Below the pieces are notes generated by a model, which was not told where the DNA came from, did not search any database, and saw only the letters and a program-made list of their open reading frames with translations. 7,880 nt of DNA from Gemmataceae bacterium (GTDB lineage: Bacteria; Planctomycetota; Planctomycetia; Gemmatales; Gemmataceae), in the NCBI GenBank assembly GCA_025056835.1, contig JANWVS010000072.1, forward strand, positions 1 to 7,880. The letters run 5' to 3'. The translations under genes were made by a program, and so were the position numbers. The number at the start of each line of letters is the position of its first letter. Within the stretch, counting starts at the first letter, position 1. This document shows, one piece after another, positions 1 through 6,372 of this stretch.

Positions 1-1937
1 ATGCTCAACGGGTTAAAACCGCCGCCTTGCTGACCACGTCCGCCGCCTTGCCGCGGACCGTTGAAGGCCTCGTCCAAGACTTTGGCGGCCTCGACGGCGT
101 TGGCGTTCTTCAGACGGATGACCTCGAAATCCCCTTCGCCTTGGTCGGTCCGCGTGATCAAGCGCGCTAATTCTTGCACCAGTTGCAAGGCTTCCTTGTC
201 TTCACTCGTCACGATGAGCCGATTGCCGAAGGCCGTAATGGTAATCGGTGGCCCTTTCTTCTTGTCGTCTTTTTTCGCCTCGCCAACCAGTTCGGGTTCC
301 TGATTCAAACTCACATACTGATAGACCAGCCCCCCCAGCAGCGACTGCTGGTTTTTTTTCTTCTCTTTTTCCCCGGGTCCACCCTTGAGCGGTAGGGACG
401 GGGCTGGCGTGTTAGGATCGGCCCCTGGTCGCAGAATGCGAACTTCGTTGCCGCGCGTTTCTGCGATCAGCCGCTGCAAGGCCTCCGCAAGCGTCACGGC
501 GCTGCCCTTGTCAAGCGAAATCACGCGGATGTTGCCTTCTTGGGCGTCGTCGGAGGTGATCGCCTTGATCGCCGCCTTCACATCGCGAATCTGATCCACC
601 GACCCTTTCACGATGATTGAGTTGCTGACCGGCTCAAAGTCGATGAAGGGCGCCCCGCCCTTGACATCGCCGAACATGGCCTGCAAGGTCTTGGCTATTT
701 TTTCGGCGTCGAGAGAAATGACCGGAATCTTTTCGGTCTTCGGGTCCGGCAGTCGTCCGCTCTGAATATGTCGGGCGATGTCGAATTGATCTTCCGGACT
801 AGCGTAGACCATAATCTGCGTGCTGCTGATGGCGGTAATGCGCACCGTGCTCGATCCTTTGTAGATGTCCAGAAGCACTTTCGCCATCGAATCAGCGTTG
901 CCGGAAGGCACAGTGTACAGTTGGAGAATTGGGGGGCCGGGATTGATCGGCCGCTGTTCGCCGGTGGGTACGTCGAAGTCTTTCAGGATTTTCTTGGCGA
1001 GGGCGATTTTGTCGGCCGGACCGGTGATGAAAACCGTGTTGGTGCGCTCATCGGAACTGATGTGATGAGCCCGGACGCGTCGTTCGGTAACGCTGCCGCC
1101 GCCGCGCGACCCGCCGAATCCGCCAAAGCCCCCCGGACCGCCGGGACCGAATCTCCCGCCGTCGCCTCCCGGCCCCGTCGGAGTCGGCTGGCTCGTCGCC
1201 TTTTGAATCACCTCCACCTGCGGACTGCCCAGCAACCGTTCGAGCATGTTTTGGGCTTGGATAGCACGCACGTATTGGCAACGATGGGCGTAAGTCTCGG
1301 AATCGACGTTTTCATTACGGTCCATGTCCTCAATGAGCCGGAGGACGCGCTGCAAGTTATAGACGTTGTCTTGCAAGATCATTTGATTAAAGCGGTCGAT
1401 CGGCACCACCTGCGCAAAGGGACTGAGCAATTTCTTGACGCTGGGGGCAAACTCATCGACATTGATTTTCTTGAGCTGAACTACAATCTGAACGATTTCC
1501 GATTTGCCCCGTTCGGGCAACTCACTTTCATCGATTCGCGGAACAACACTGCCGTCGATTGGTTCGTCCGCGGGTACGATGATGAACGAACTTGGCCGGC
1601 GAATGAGGACGAATTTGCGTTCAATCAACACATCGTTGATAAGGTCGATGATCTCGGGAATCGTGTACTTCCGCGGCACGCCGTTCGTGCGCGGCGCGAT
1701 GAAGGTGAAAGTGCCAGGGACATTGATCGTGGAAGTAAACGGCACCCCCGTGGTATCAGCCAACCATTCGAAGACATTTCGCCACGCCTTGTCGCGCATT
1801 TCAAAAAGGTACGTCTTCGGTTCGCTCGCGGCGCTCTTCGAGCCATCTTTGGAATCCTTCTGGGCATGCGCCTCTTGAACCAAACCGACGACAACGATAC
1901 TCACGATTAGCGACGGCAGCCAACGATGACTTCGCAT
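1..1937 (-). CDS. Secretin N-domain repeat protein, exported (partial, C-terminus off the left edge)
   Basis: The reverse strand is open from ATG at 1937-1935 to the left edge, giving 645 residues plus two bases. Residues 1-25 form a clear Sec signal peptide: basic start, hydrophobic core LIVSIVVVGLV, AHA cleavage site before QKD. The mature part repeats the secretin N1-type fold: a first domain at about 41-125, then about 148-208, 216-325, 336-392, 404-462, 470-595 and the start of another from 604. Typical repeat signatures are visible, such as SSDERTNTVFITGP (294-307) and VIRLKNANAVEAAKVLDEAF (606-625). Glycine-rich loops interrupt the domains (255-281 and again at 628-640), and a Lys-rich loop lies at 519-530. 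No C-terminal secretin pore domain is seen, but the gene is incomplete. In the family these domains form periplasmic rings of type II/IV secretion secretins. Whether this protein is a true secretin or a planctomycete N-domain-only relative cannot be decided here. A G-rich stretch about 8 nt before the ATG may serve as a weak ribosome site. Confidence 0.85.
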   Translation of the reverse strand, partial: MRSHRWLPSLIVSIVVVGLVQEAHAQKDSKDGSKSAASEPKTYLFEMRDKAWRNVFEWLADTTGVPFTSTINVPGTFTFIAPRTNGVPRKYTIPEIIDLINDVLIERKFVLIRRPSSFIIVPADEPIDGSVVPRIDESELPERGKSEIVQIVVQLKKINVDEFAPSVKKLLSPFAQVVPIDRFNQMILQDNVYNLQRVLRLIEDMDRNENVDSETYAHRCQYVRAIQAQNMLERLLGSPQVEVIQKATSQPTPTGPGGDGGRFGPGGPGGFGGFGGSRGGGSVTERRVRAHHISSDERTNTVFITGPADKIALAKKILKDFDVPTGEQRPINPGPPILQLYTVPSGNADSMAKVLLDIYKGSSTVRITAISSTQIMVYASPEDQFDIARHIQSGRLPDPKTEKIPVISLDAEKIAKTLQAMFGDVKGGAPFIDFEPVSNSIIVKGSVDQIRDVKAAIKAITSDDAQEGNIRVISLDKGSAVTLAEALQRLIAETRGNEVRILRPGADPNTPAPSLPLKGGPGEKEKKKNQQSLLGGLVYQYVSLNQEPELVGEAKKDDKKKGPPITITAFGNRLIVTSEDKEALQLVQELARLITRTDQGEGDFEVIRLKNANAVEAAKVLDEAFNGPRQGGGRGQQGGGFNPLS

Positions 1938-2318
1938 GGCAGCACCCCCGGGAGCGGTCGAAACGCCCTTTTGGCACGAGCAGTGAGCTTTTGTTGCTGG
2001 CAATTTCGTGTTGCCTAATAAACGATTCTACCAAAAAGAAAAGAGCGAATTGATTAAAAACATCTGCCTCAGCGGTAGACCGGGTAATGCGCAAAAGCCG
2101 GCGAAGCCAAGTGGGTTCTATCCGCCGATTCATATCCAATGGCGATGACGGCCGAGCGCGCAAACCGGGAAAAATGCGGGAAAACCTAACTTACCCGTCG
2201 GCGCAACAGAATTGCGTGATCGCGCTTGGGGGGGGCGTGACTGCCGATGATTGTCTTGCAGTCCTCTTGCCGGTCGGAAATTTTTCAACGATTTTCTCAT
2301 TTTTAGGTCAGCTCTTGT
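1938..2318. other. Non-coding stretch between scpB and the secretin-like gene
   Basis: Both flanking genes run leftwards, so this stretch should hold the scpB transcript end and the secretin-like gene's promoter. On the minus strand a TAGAAT hexamer (2030-2025), close to the bacterial -10 consensus, lies about 90 nt before the ATG, but I see no convincing -35 partner. A run of eight G occurs at 2228-2235. A 6-bp inverted repeat (GACTGC 2239-2244, GCAGTC 2258-2263) has a 13-nt loop and no following T run, so it is not a convincing terminator. No RNA gene and no well-supported small ORF was recognised. Confidence 0.5.
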
Positions 2319-2333
2319 TTAGGTCAGCTCTTG
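2302..2333. repeat. Perfect 16-bp tandem duplication across the scpB stop codon
   Basis: TTTAGGTCAGCTCTTG occurs twice head to tail at 2302-2317 and 2318-2333 with no mismatch. The right copy contains the last codons and TAA stop of scpB (minus strand, reading Gln-Glu-Leu-Thr-stop). The left copy repeats the same bases just after the stop. It looks like a recent slippage duplication that leaves the protein unchanged. Confidence 0.9.
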
Positions 2334-2948
2334 AGTACGGGGAAGGTCATCGAGGCCTTGCAAGCCAAACAGTTCGAGAAACTTGGCGGTCGTGCCGTAA
2401 GACACTTCTTTCTGATCGGCGTCGGCTCGAAAGGCGACTTGAATGAGACCACGGCGCACCAGCTGGCGCAATATCGGCCCTGAATCGGCCCCGCGAAGGG
2501 CGTCGATCTCGGCCTTAGTCGCGGGTTGTCGGTAGGCAACCAAGGCCAACACATCAATGGCTTGCGACGACAGGCGGGCCTCGCGCACACTGCCGTACAC
2601 TTTTTCCCACACCTCGCGGTATTTGGGGCGCAAAGCCAGAGTATACCCCTGGTCCGTGGGCTGAACGTGGTACGGCCGATTCTGCCGACGATAAATGCGG
2701 TTCAATTCATCGATGGCCTGGGAAAATTCAGCCGGCTTCAATCCGCGAATGATTTTCCCGGCACGTTCGGCAGTCAGTGGTGCGCCTCCGACGAACAAAA
2801 GGGCTTCCAGGATTCGTACCGGCGGCGGCGGCGCACCGTCGCTGCCCTGACACGGCGAAACTTCGCCTGCGTCGTTATCCCACGTCGCGCCATGAAGCAT
2901 CTGATCGTAAGCGCTGCCGTTGGTTGCCTCGATTTCTTCCTCTGGCAT
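2319..2948 (-). CDS. scpB: Segregation and condensation protein B (ScpB)
   Basis: This encodes ScpB, the winged-helix kleisin partner that works with ScpA and SMC in bacterial chromosome condensation and segregation, in the cytoplasm. From ATG at 2948 it is 209 residues. An acidic, proline-containing leader of about 40 residues precedes the first winged-helix domain, which starts near VRILEALLFVGGAPLT. The second domain carries the family hallmark LSSQAIDVLALVAYRQPATKAEIDALRG and ends with YGTTAKFLELFGLQGLDDLP. The usual GRP stretch just before YGTT is replaced by ADADQKEVS, a minor departure. In-frame starts also exist at 2999 (ATG) and 3020 (TTG). I prefer 2948 because the upstream options lie in the divergent promoter region and lack a ribosome site, though GGAG before 2948 is rather distant. 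scpA is not in the window. The stop lies in a 16-bp tandem duplication. Confidence 0.92.
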   Translation of the reverse strand: MPEEEIEATNGSAYDQMLHGATWDNDAGEVSPCQGSDGAPPPPVRILEALLFVGGAPLTAERAGKIIRGLKPAEFSQAIDELNRIYRRQNRPYHVQPTDQGYTLALRPKYREVWEKVYGSVREARLSSQAIDVLALVAYRQPATKAEIDALRGADSGPILRQLVRRGLIQVAFRADADQKEVSYGTTAKFLELFGLQGLDDLPRTQELT

Positions 2949-3007
2949 GGATTGAATCGCTCCATCCGTGTTTCCATAACGCGTCGCGTATGTTATCATG
3001 ATACGTT
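2949..3007. promoter_or_regulatory. Divergent scpB/larE intergenic region with a perfect palindrome
   Basis: scpB and larE are transcribed away from each other from this short gap. TATCATGATA at 2994-3003 is a perfect 10-bp palindrome, and CGTAT (2987-2991) with ATACG (3001-3005) forms an overlapping inverted repeat. For larE a weak promoter can be drawn (TTGAAT 2952-2957, 17-bp spacer, CATAAC 2975-2980). No Shine-Dalgarno sequence precedes the larE GTG, so leaderless or weak initiation is possible. The operator role is an inference from position and symmetry only. Confidence 0.3.
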
Positions 3008-3880
3008 GTGGAAGGCGCAAATTACGATTTGACCGCGGAACTCACCGGCAAACGCGATCGCCTGCTGGAGTTGCTGCGCGGCTTGGGACGCGTCGCCGTG
3101 GCATTTTCCGGCGGTGTGGATAGCAGCGTCGTTGCCAAGGCGGCCTGGCTTGCGGTCGGAGACAACGCCGTCGCGATTACGGCGGACAGTCCCAGCGTAC
3201 CGAGAGCGGAAATGACGGCGGCGCGTGACCTCGCGGCACGGATCGGCATACGCCATGTCGTCATTGCCACGGAGGAATTCAATCATCCCCAATACCGTCG
3301 TAACGACGGCACGCGGTGCTTCTTTTGCAAAGACGAACTTTACCGGCAGATCGAGCACGTCATGCCTGCTCTCGGCTTAACCACCATCTGCAGCGGCGCC
3401 AACTTGGATGATCTCGGCGATTTTCGCCCGGGGCTGAAGGCAGCCGCGAAACACGCCGTGCGCCATCCGCTACAGGAAGCCGGCTGTCGCAAGTCCGACG
3501 TCCGAGCGTTGGCGCGCCATTGGAACTTGCCGACCGCCGATAAGCCGGCTTCTCCGTGCCTGTCGAGCCGCATCGCCCCAGGGGTGGAAGTGACCCCCGA
3601 AAGAGTTCGTCGCGTGGAATTGGCGGAAGCACTGCTGAAAAACCTGGGATTGCGAGACTGCCGCGTTCGCCTTCACCACGGCGAATTGGCTCGCATCGAA
3701 GCGCCGCCGGAGGAAATCGTGCGCCTCGCCCAGCCTGAGATTCGCCGCCGATTGACGCAACATTTTCAGGAACTAGGATTTGTCTTTGTGACGATCGACT
3801 TGGAGGGACTTCGCAGCGGCAGCCTCAACGTCCTCGTCGATGTCGAAACACGTCGGCTTTTCGCAACGGACAATCAATGA
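3008..3880 (+). CDS. larE: ATP-dependent sacrificial sulfur transferase LarE
   Basis: LarE adenylates a pyridinium dicarboxylic mononucleotide and then donates sulfur from its own cysteine, a step in making the nickel-pincer nucleotide cofactor of lactate racemase and related LarA enzymes. The 290-residue protein, with a GTG start, has the PP-loop SGGVDSS at 34-40, the RCFFCK motif at 103-108, SGANLDDLGDFRPGLKAA at 129-146 and the SPCLSSRI segment at 182-189. Cys184 there aligns with the sacrificial cysteine of Lactobacillus LarE. Only one cysteine is seen at that site, so there is no sign of the iron-sulfur-type LarE. Length matches the family (about 270-290 aa). It ends with TGA. LarB, LarC and LarA are not in the window, so the cofactor pathway cannot be confirmed locally. 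It diverges from scpB and may head the downstream plus-strand cluster, with 69 nt to the next gene. Confidence 0.92.
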   Translation: MEGANYDLTAELTGKRDRLLELLRGLGRVAVAFSGGVDSSVVAKAAWLAVGDNAVAITADSPSVPRAEMTAARDLAARIGIRHVVIATEEFNHPQYRRNDGTRCFFCKDELYRQIEHVMPALGLTTICSGANLDDLGDFRPGLKAAAKHAVRHPLQEAGCRKSDVRALARHWNLPTADKPASPCLSSRIAPGVEVTPERVRRVELAEALLKNLGLRDCRVRLHHGELARIEAPPEEIVRLAQPEIRRRLTQHFQELGFVFVTIDLEGLRSGSLNVLVDVETRRLFATDNQ

Positions 3881-3949
3881 TGGTAGTCAGCCTGAGGAAT
3901 GTTTCTTCGTAAAAGCCGCAAGTGCCGAAACCACGAGCTGGAGCATACG

Positions 3950-4216
3950 ATGGCCCTATCTCCCCTTTCCGCCGTTAAGGCCTTAGATGCGTATTTTCTC
4001 GAGGCCCGGGCCCGCATCCTGGACTTGGCTGCCATTCTTGACCGCATTGGTCGCGGTGCGGGTGCGGAAGCTGTCGATTCCGACCCACGTCTCATGAAAA
4101 TTCGCAAAGCCCTGGAAGTGCTCCAAGACCAATCCGGTGGTCGGGCGGAACGAATCCAACAAATCTTCTCCTTGGAGTATGATCCGCAGTGGGAAAAGCC
4201 GCGACCACGTGGGTAG
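3950..4216 (+). CDS. Small unrecognised protein, 88 aa
   Basis: I do not recognise this family. The ATG at 3950 is chosen because GGAG lies at 3940-3943 with a 6-nt spacer; a longer frame back to 3899 would add 17 very basic residues and lacks such a site. The product is predicted mostly helical and soluble: ALSPLSAVKALDAYFLEARARILDLAAILDRIG followed by a short linker and a second helical part (LMKIRKALEVLQDQ, AERIQQIF), ending with a proline- and arginine-rich tail. No signal peptide, membrane segment or cysteines are present. The YFLEAR...LAAILDRIGRG pattern suggests a helical hairpin. It sits between larE and the formylmethanofuran dehydrogenase genes on the same strand, so a link to either is possible but unproven. 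Confidence 0.75.
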   Translation: MALSPLSAVKALDAYFLEARARILDLAAILDRIGRGAGAEAVDSDPRLMKIRKALEVLQDQSGGRAERIQQIFSLEYDPQWEKPRPRG

Positions 4217-4392
4217 CGCACCACACGACCGCCGAGTTTTCCGAACCCGTCTTTTGCACTCCCTTGCGTTCCGTGGGCAACGCTCCTAAAATTTCCAGGG
4301 GCCAGCGGCTGCGGCGATTTCTGCGCGCGATCCTCCAGACCTGGTTCAGAGAAATTGAGGCCCTGTCATGGCGGCGATGCGGTTCATCATGA
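4189..4392 (+). CDS. Possible small basic protein overlapping both neighbours, 67 aa
   Basis: A GTG-started frame begins 28 nt inside the end of the 88-aa gene and ends 25 nt inside fwdD, filling a 151-base gap. Its product is basic, and the C-terminal half reads as an amphipathic helix rich in Trp and Arg (RGQRLRRFLRAILQTWFREI, then EALSWRRCGSS). Overlapping ends of this kind are compatible with translational coupling, but I see no strong ribosome site and no family match from memory. The alternative is that the gap is simply a leader carrying the fwdD ribosome site. Confidence 0.3.
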   Translation: MGKAATTWVAHHTTAEFSEPVFCTPLRSVGNAPKISRGQRLRRFLRAILQTWFREIEALSWRRCGSS

Positions 4393-4712
4393 ACGCCGGT
4401 CGAACGAGTAAGCAAGGCCAGCAGATCAATGTCGGCAAAGACAATCCGGAATACGACGCTATCGTTTCTACGTTGACCTTTCATCCCGACGACCTGAAGA
4501 CTCTCGGCGTGACTGCCGGAATGACAGTTCGGGTCCGCTCGGAATACGGCGGCGTGGCAGATTTTCGCTGCCAAGAAGGCAAAGTGCCGCGCGGCATGAT
4601 CTTTGTCCCCTACGGACCGCCAACGTGTCGCCTGATGGGCACGACAACCGACGGCACGGGAATGCCGACCTCGAAAAATTGGGAGGTTGAAGTTGAACCG
4701 GTCGACGCCTGA
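4368..4712 (+). CDS. fwdD: Formylmethanofuran dehydrogenase subunit D-like, molybdopterin dinucleotide-binding protein
   Basis: This 114-residue protein matches the FwdD/FmdD subunit, which corresponds to the C-terminal dinucleotide-binding domain of the formate dehydrogenase/DMSO reductase family and completes the Mo/W-bis(pyranopterin guanine dinucleotide) pocket with FwdB. Visible hallmarks are the early NAGRTSKQGQQINVGKD segment, the DLKTLGVTAGMTVRVRSEYG strand region and the C-terminal GMIFVPYGPPTCRLM...TGMP.SKNWEVEVE block. FwdD of methanogens is about 130 aa, so this copy is slightly short. ATG 4368 is chosen because GAGG lies at 4357-4360 with a 7-nt spacer; ATGs at 4377 and 4389 are alternatives. 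It ends with TGA. It should not be confused with FhcD, the formyltransferase subunit of methylotrophs. Its presence argues that the complex binds the metal cofactor. Confidence 0.88.
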   Translation: MAAMRFIMNAGRTSKQGQQINVGKDNPEYDAIVSTLTFHPDDLKTLGVTAGMTVRVRSEYGGVADFRCQEGKVPRGMIFVPYGPPTCRLMGTTTDGTGMPTSKNWEVEVEPVDA

Positions 4713-4767
4713 GGGCACAACGATTTCGACTCCACCGCAACATAAGCATCTTGGGACGGGATAGACG

Positions 4768-4962
4768 ATGGACATCGCAGTAGCAGAGGACAGGCGGCCG
4801 GAACAGTTTTCGGGCGATCCCGGGGCTTTCGACGTGCCAACCACAGCGCAATTTCGCGTGCCCGAGGCGAACATGGTCGCGGCTGCTTGGGAAGAGGTTA
4901 CGCCGGGGCGGTATCAACCGCGTCGTTTCAAGGGCAGTTGCCAAGGTCGAGCCTTGGGTTGA
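4768..4962 (+). CDS. Small unrecognised protein between fwdD and fwdB, 64 aa
   Basis: A 64-codon frame starts at ATG 4768, preceded by GGGA (4758-4761) with a 6-nt spacer, and ends with TGA. I do not recognise a family. The N-terminal half is acidic and polar; the C-terminus is basic and ordered-looking (TPGRYQPRRFKGSCQGRALG). There is one cysteine, no signal peptide and no membrane segment. It fills nearly all of the space between fwdD and fwdB (55 and 53 nt gaps), which favours a real gene of the same operon. Possible roles such as an assembly factor or small accessory subunit of the dehydrogenase are speculation. Confidence 0.6.
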   Translation: MDIAVAEDRRPEQFSGDPGAFDVPTTAQFRVPEANMVAAAWEEVTPGRYQPRRFKGSCQGRALG

Positions 4963-5015
4963 ACGTTTGTCATGCCGTCCGGTCCGGATGGTGAAATCCG
5001 TCGCTGAGTTGTTTC

Positions 5016-6350
5016 ATGGAATTGACCGTAGTGAAAAACGCAACCTGCACGTTTTGCGGGTGCGTGTGCGACGACATTGAACTGCACGCCGACCACCGCC
5101 GAATCGTCCACACTAAGGCGGCGTGTGTTCTCGGCGCCAGCTGGTTCAAGAACCACACCGCTGAACGGCTTTATCCGGAAGCCCTGATTGACGGCCGCGA
5201 GGCCACGGTCGATGAAGCAGTCGAGGCAGCGGCCCATTATTTGCACGACGCCGCCTTGCCCTTGGTCTACGGCCTGAGCAATATCACCTGCGAGGCCCAG
5301 CGGGAGGCGATTTCATTGGCTGAACTGATCGGCGGAGTCGTCGACAGCCACACGTCGCTTTGACACGGTCCAACCGAAATAGCCGCCCAGTTGGGTGGCA
5401 AGGTCTCCTGCACGCTCGGCGAAGTCAAGAACCGGGCGGATTTCATCGTTTACTGGGGAGGCAACCCGGCTGAATGCCATCCGCGCCACTTCACGAAATA
5501 CACGTTGACGCAAAAAGGGAAATTCATCCCCAACGGCCGCAAAGATCGGACGATGGTGCTGGTGGACATCCGCGAGACCCCGAGCGCCAAAGCCGCCGAT
5601 ATCTTCCTCCAGGTTCGCCCCTCGAAAGATTTTGAAGTCATCACCACCTTGCGGGCCCTCATCAAGGGACAGCCCGTCGCCCGCGATATGGTGGCGGAGA
5701 CCGGTTTGACGCTGGACCAACTTCAAGACTTGGCGGAGCGCATGAAGCGAGCACGCTTCGGCGTGTTGTTCTTTGGTATGGGATTGTCGATGACCCGCGG
5801 CAAGCACATGAACTCCGCGGCCATCCTGACGCTCGCGGCAGAGTTGAATGCGTTTACCAAGTTCGTGGCCATGCCGATGCGCGGTCACGGCAATGTCACC
5901 GGCGGCGACGTCATCATGCGCTGGACAACGGGCTATCCGTTCGGCGTCAATCTGGCCCGGGGCTATCCCCGTTTCAACCCCGGCGAGTTTTCGACCGTTG
6001 ATTTGCTCATTCGCGGCGATTGCGACGCAGCCCTGATTGTGGGGGCCGATCCTGGTGCGACCATGCCGCAGCCGGCAATCGACCATTTGGCACGCATCCC
6101 GACGATCGTGTTGGACCCCAAACTCACCCACACCAGCCGCTTGGCTCGAGTGCACATTACCACCGCAGTGACGGGCATCAGTGCGCCCGGCACCGTCTAC
6201 CGCATGGATGAAATCCCATTGCCGTTGCGTCCTGCCTTGAAGTCACCTTATCCGACCGACGAAGAAGTTCTTCGCCGAATTCACATGGCCGTCGCCGCCA
6301 GAAGCCGGCCTGCGCCGCCCGTCGTGTGGCCGGGGCCGGTGGCTGTTTGA
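5016..6350 (+). CDS. fwdB: Formylmethanofuran dehydrogenase subunit B, selenocysteine-containing (UGA at codon 116)
   Basis: FwdB is the catalytic Mo/W-bis(pyranopterin) subunit that interconverts CO2 and formate in formylmethanofuran dehydrogenase. Read with TGA 5361-5363 as selenocysteine, the product is 444 residues, close to the roughly 430 of methanogen FwdB. Cys11, Cys14, Cys18 and Cys37 form the N-terminal [4Fe-4S] motif (CTFCGCVCDD, then AACVLG). Sec116 lies in TSLUHGPTEIA, the position of the metal-ligating Cys/Sec (Cys118 in Methanothermobacter). Downstream family blocks are intact: LGEVKNRADFIVYWGGNPAECHPRH, MPMRGHGNVTGGD, TTGYPFGVNLARGYPRFNPGEF, LIVGADPGATMP and GTVYRMDEIPLPLR. 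Without recoding the gene would be read as a 115-aa and a 319-aa fragment. Neighbouring genes, and this gene's own end, use TGA as stop, so the code is not globally changed. ATG 5016 lacks a strong ribosome site. A sequencing error (TGC to TGA) is the main alternative. Confidence 0.9.
5361..5363 (+). other. In-frame UGA read as selenocysteine (Sec116 of FwdB)
   Basis: The TGA falls exactly on the family's active-site Cys/Sec codon, followed in frame by His-Gly-Pro-Thr. Sec is known at this position in some methanogen and other archaeal FwdB/FmdB proteins, and the related formate dehydrogenase FdhF of E. coli also has Sec-His-Gly-Pro. A hairpin fitting a bacterial SECIS lies just downstream. 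selA, selB, selC and selD are not in this window. Confidence 0.85.
5364..5404 (+). promoter_or_regulatory. Candidate bacterial SECIS element inside fwdB
   Basis: GCCGCCC (5382-5388) pairs with GGGTGGC (5393-5399), seven base pairs including one G-U, closing the tetraloop AGUU (5389-5392). Twenty-five nucleotides separate the UGA from the loop, and G is the second loop base. Both fit the published bacterial SECIS pattern as I remember it (16-37 nt spacing, a G in the first two loop positions). A lower 3-bp stem, ACC 5373-5375 with GGT 5402-5404, is possible. A short competing hairpin, CGGT 5366-5369 with ACCG 5373-5376, could also form. The hairpin would recruit SelB and Sec-tRNA. Confidence 0.75.
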
Positions 6351-6357
6351 ATGCCAA

Positions 6358-6364
6358 GAAAGGA
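6358..6364 (+). promoter_or_regulatory. Ribosome binding site deciding the fwdA GTG start
   Basis: GAAAGGA ends 8 nt before GTG 6373 and lies in the 22-nt gap after the fwdB stop. The fwdA frame has no ATG in this region, and the first one, in GMIVFPGG at residue 52, would remove the conserved N-terminal strand region. The ATG at 6351 is in another frame. Confidence 0.65.
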
Positions 6365-6372
6365 TCGTCGAG

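Noticed and set aside
768..1910. 380-codon open frame on the plus strand
   Set aside because: It is antisense to the secretin-like gene, which has a signal peptide and recognisable N1 repeats; the plus-strand product resembles no family.
1801..2163. 120-codon minus-strand frame overlapping the secretin-like gene's start
   Set aside because: It overlaps the signal-peptide region in another frame, and its product has no recognisable features.
2239..2263. Inverted repeat as a rho-independent terminator of scpB
   Set aside because: The stem is only 6 bp, the loop is 13 nt, and no T run follows on the minus strand.
4092..4874. 260-codon open frame on the minus strand
   Set aside because: It runs antisense through fwdD and two small genes, has no recognisable family features and looks like a high-GC shadow frame.
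5313..6155. 280-codon open frame on the minus strand
   Set aside because: It lies antisense to the strongly conserved fwdB and its His/Gln/Gly-rich composition is typical of a shadow frame.
5016..6350. fwdB as a pseudogene or as two separate genes split at the TGA
   Set aside because: The stop falls exactly on the active-site Cys/Sec codon, the frame does not shift, the rest of the protein is fully conserved, and a SECIS-like hairpin follows. A random nonsense mutation at just this codon is unlikely.
3008..6350. Genome-wide reassignment of TGA to an amino acid
   Set aside because: larE, fwdD, the 64-aa gene and fwdB itself end with TGA where family lengths predict a stop, so TGA is a normal terminator here.
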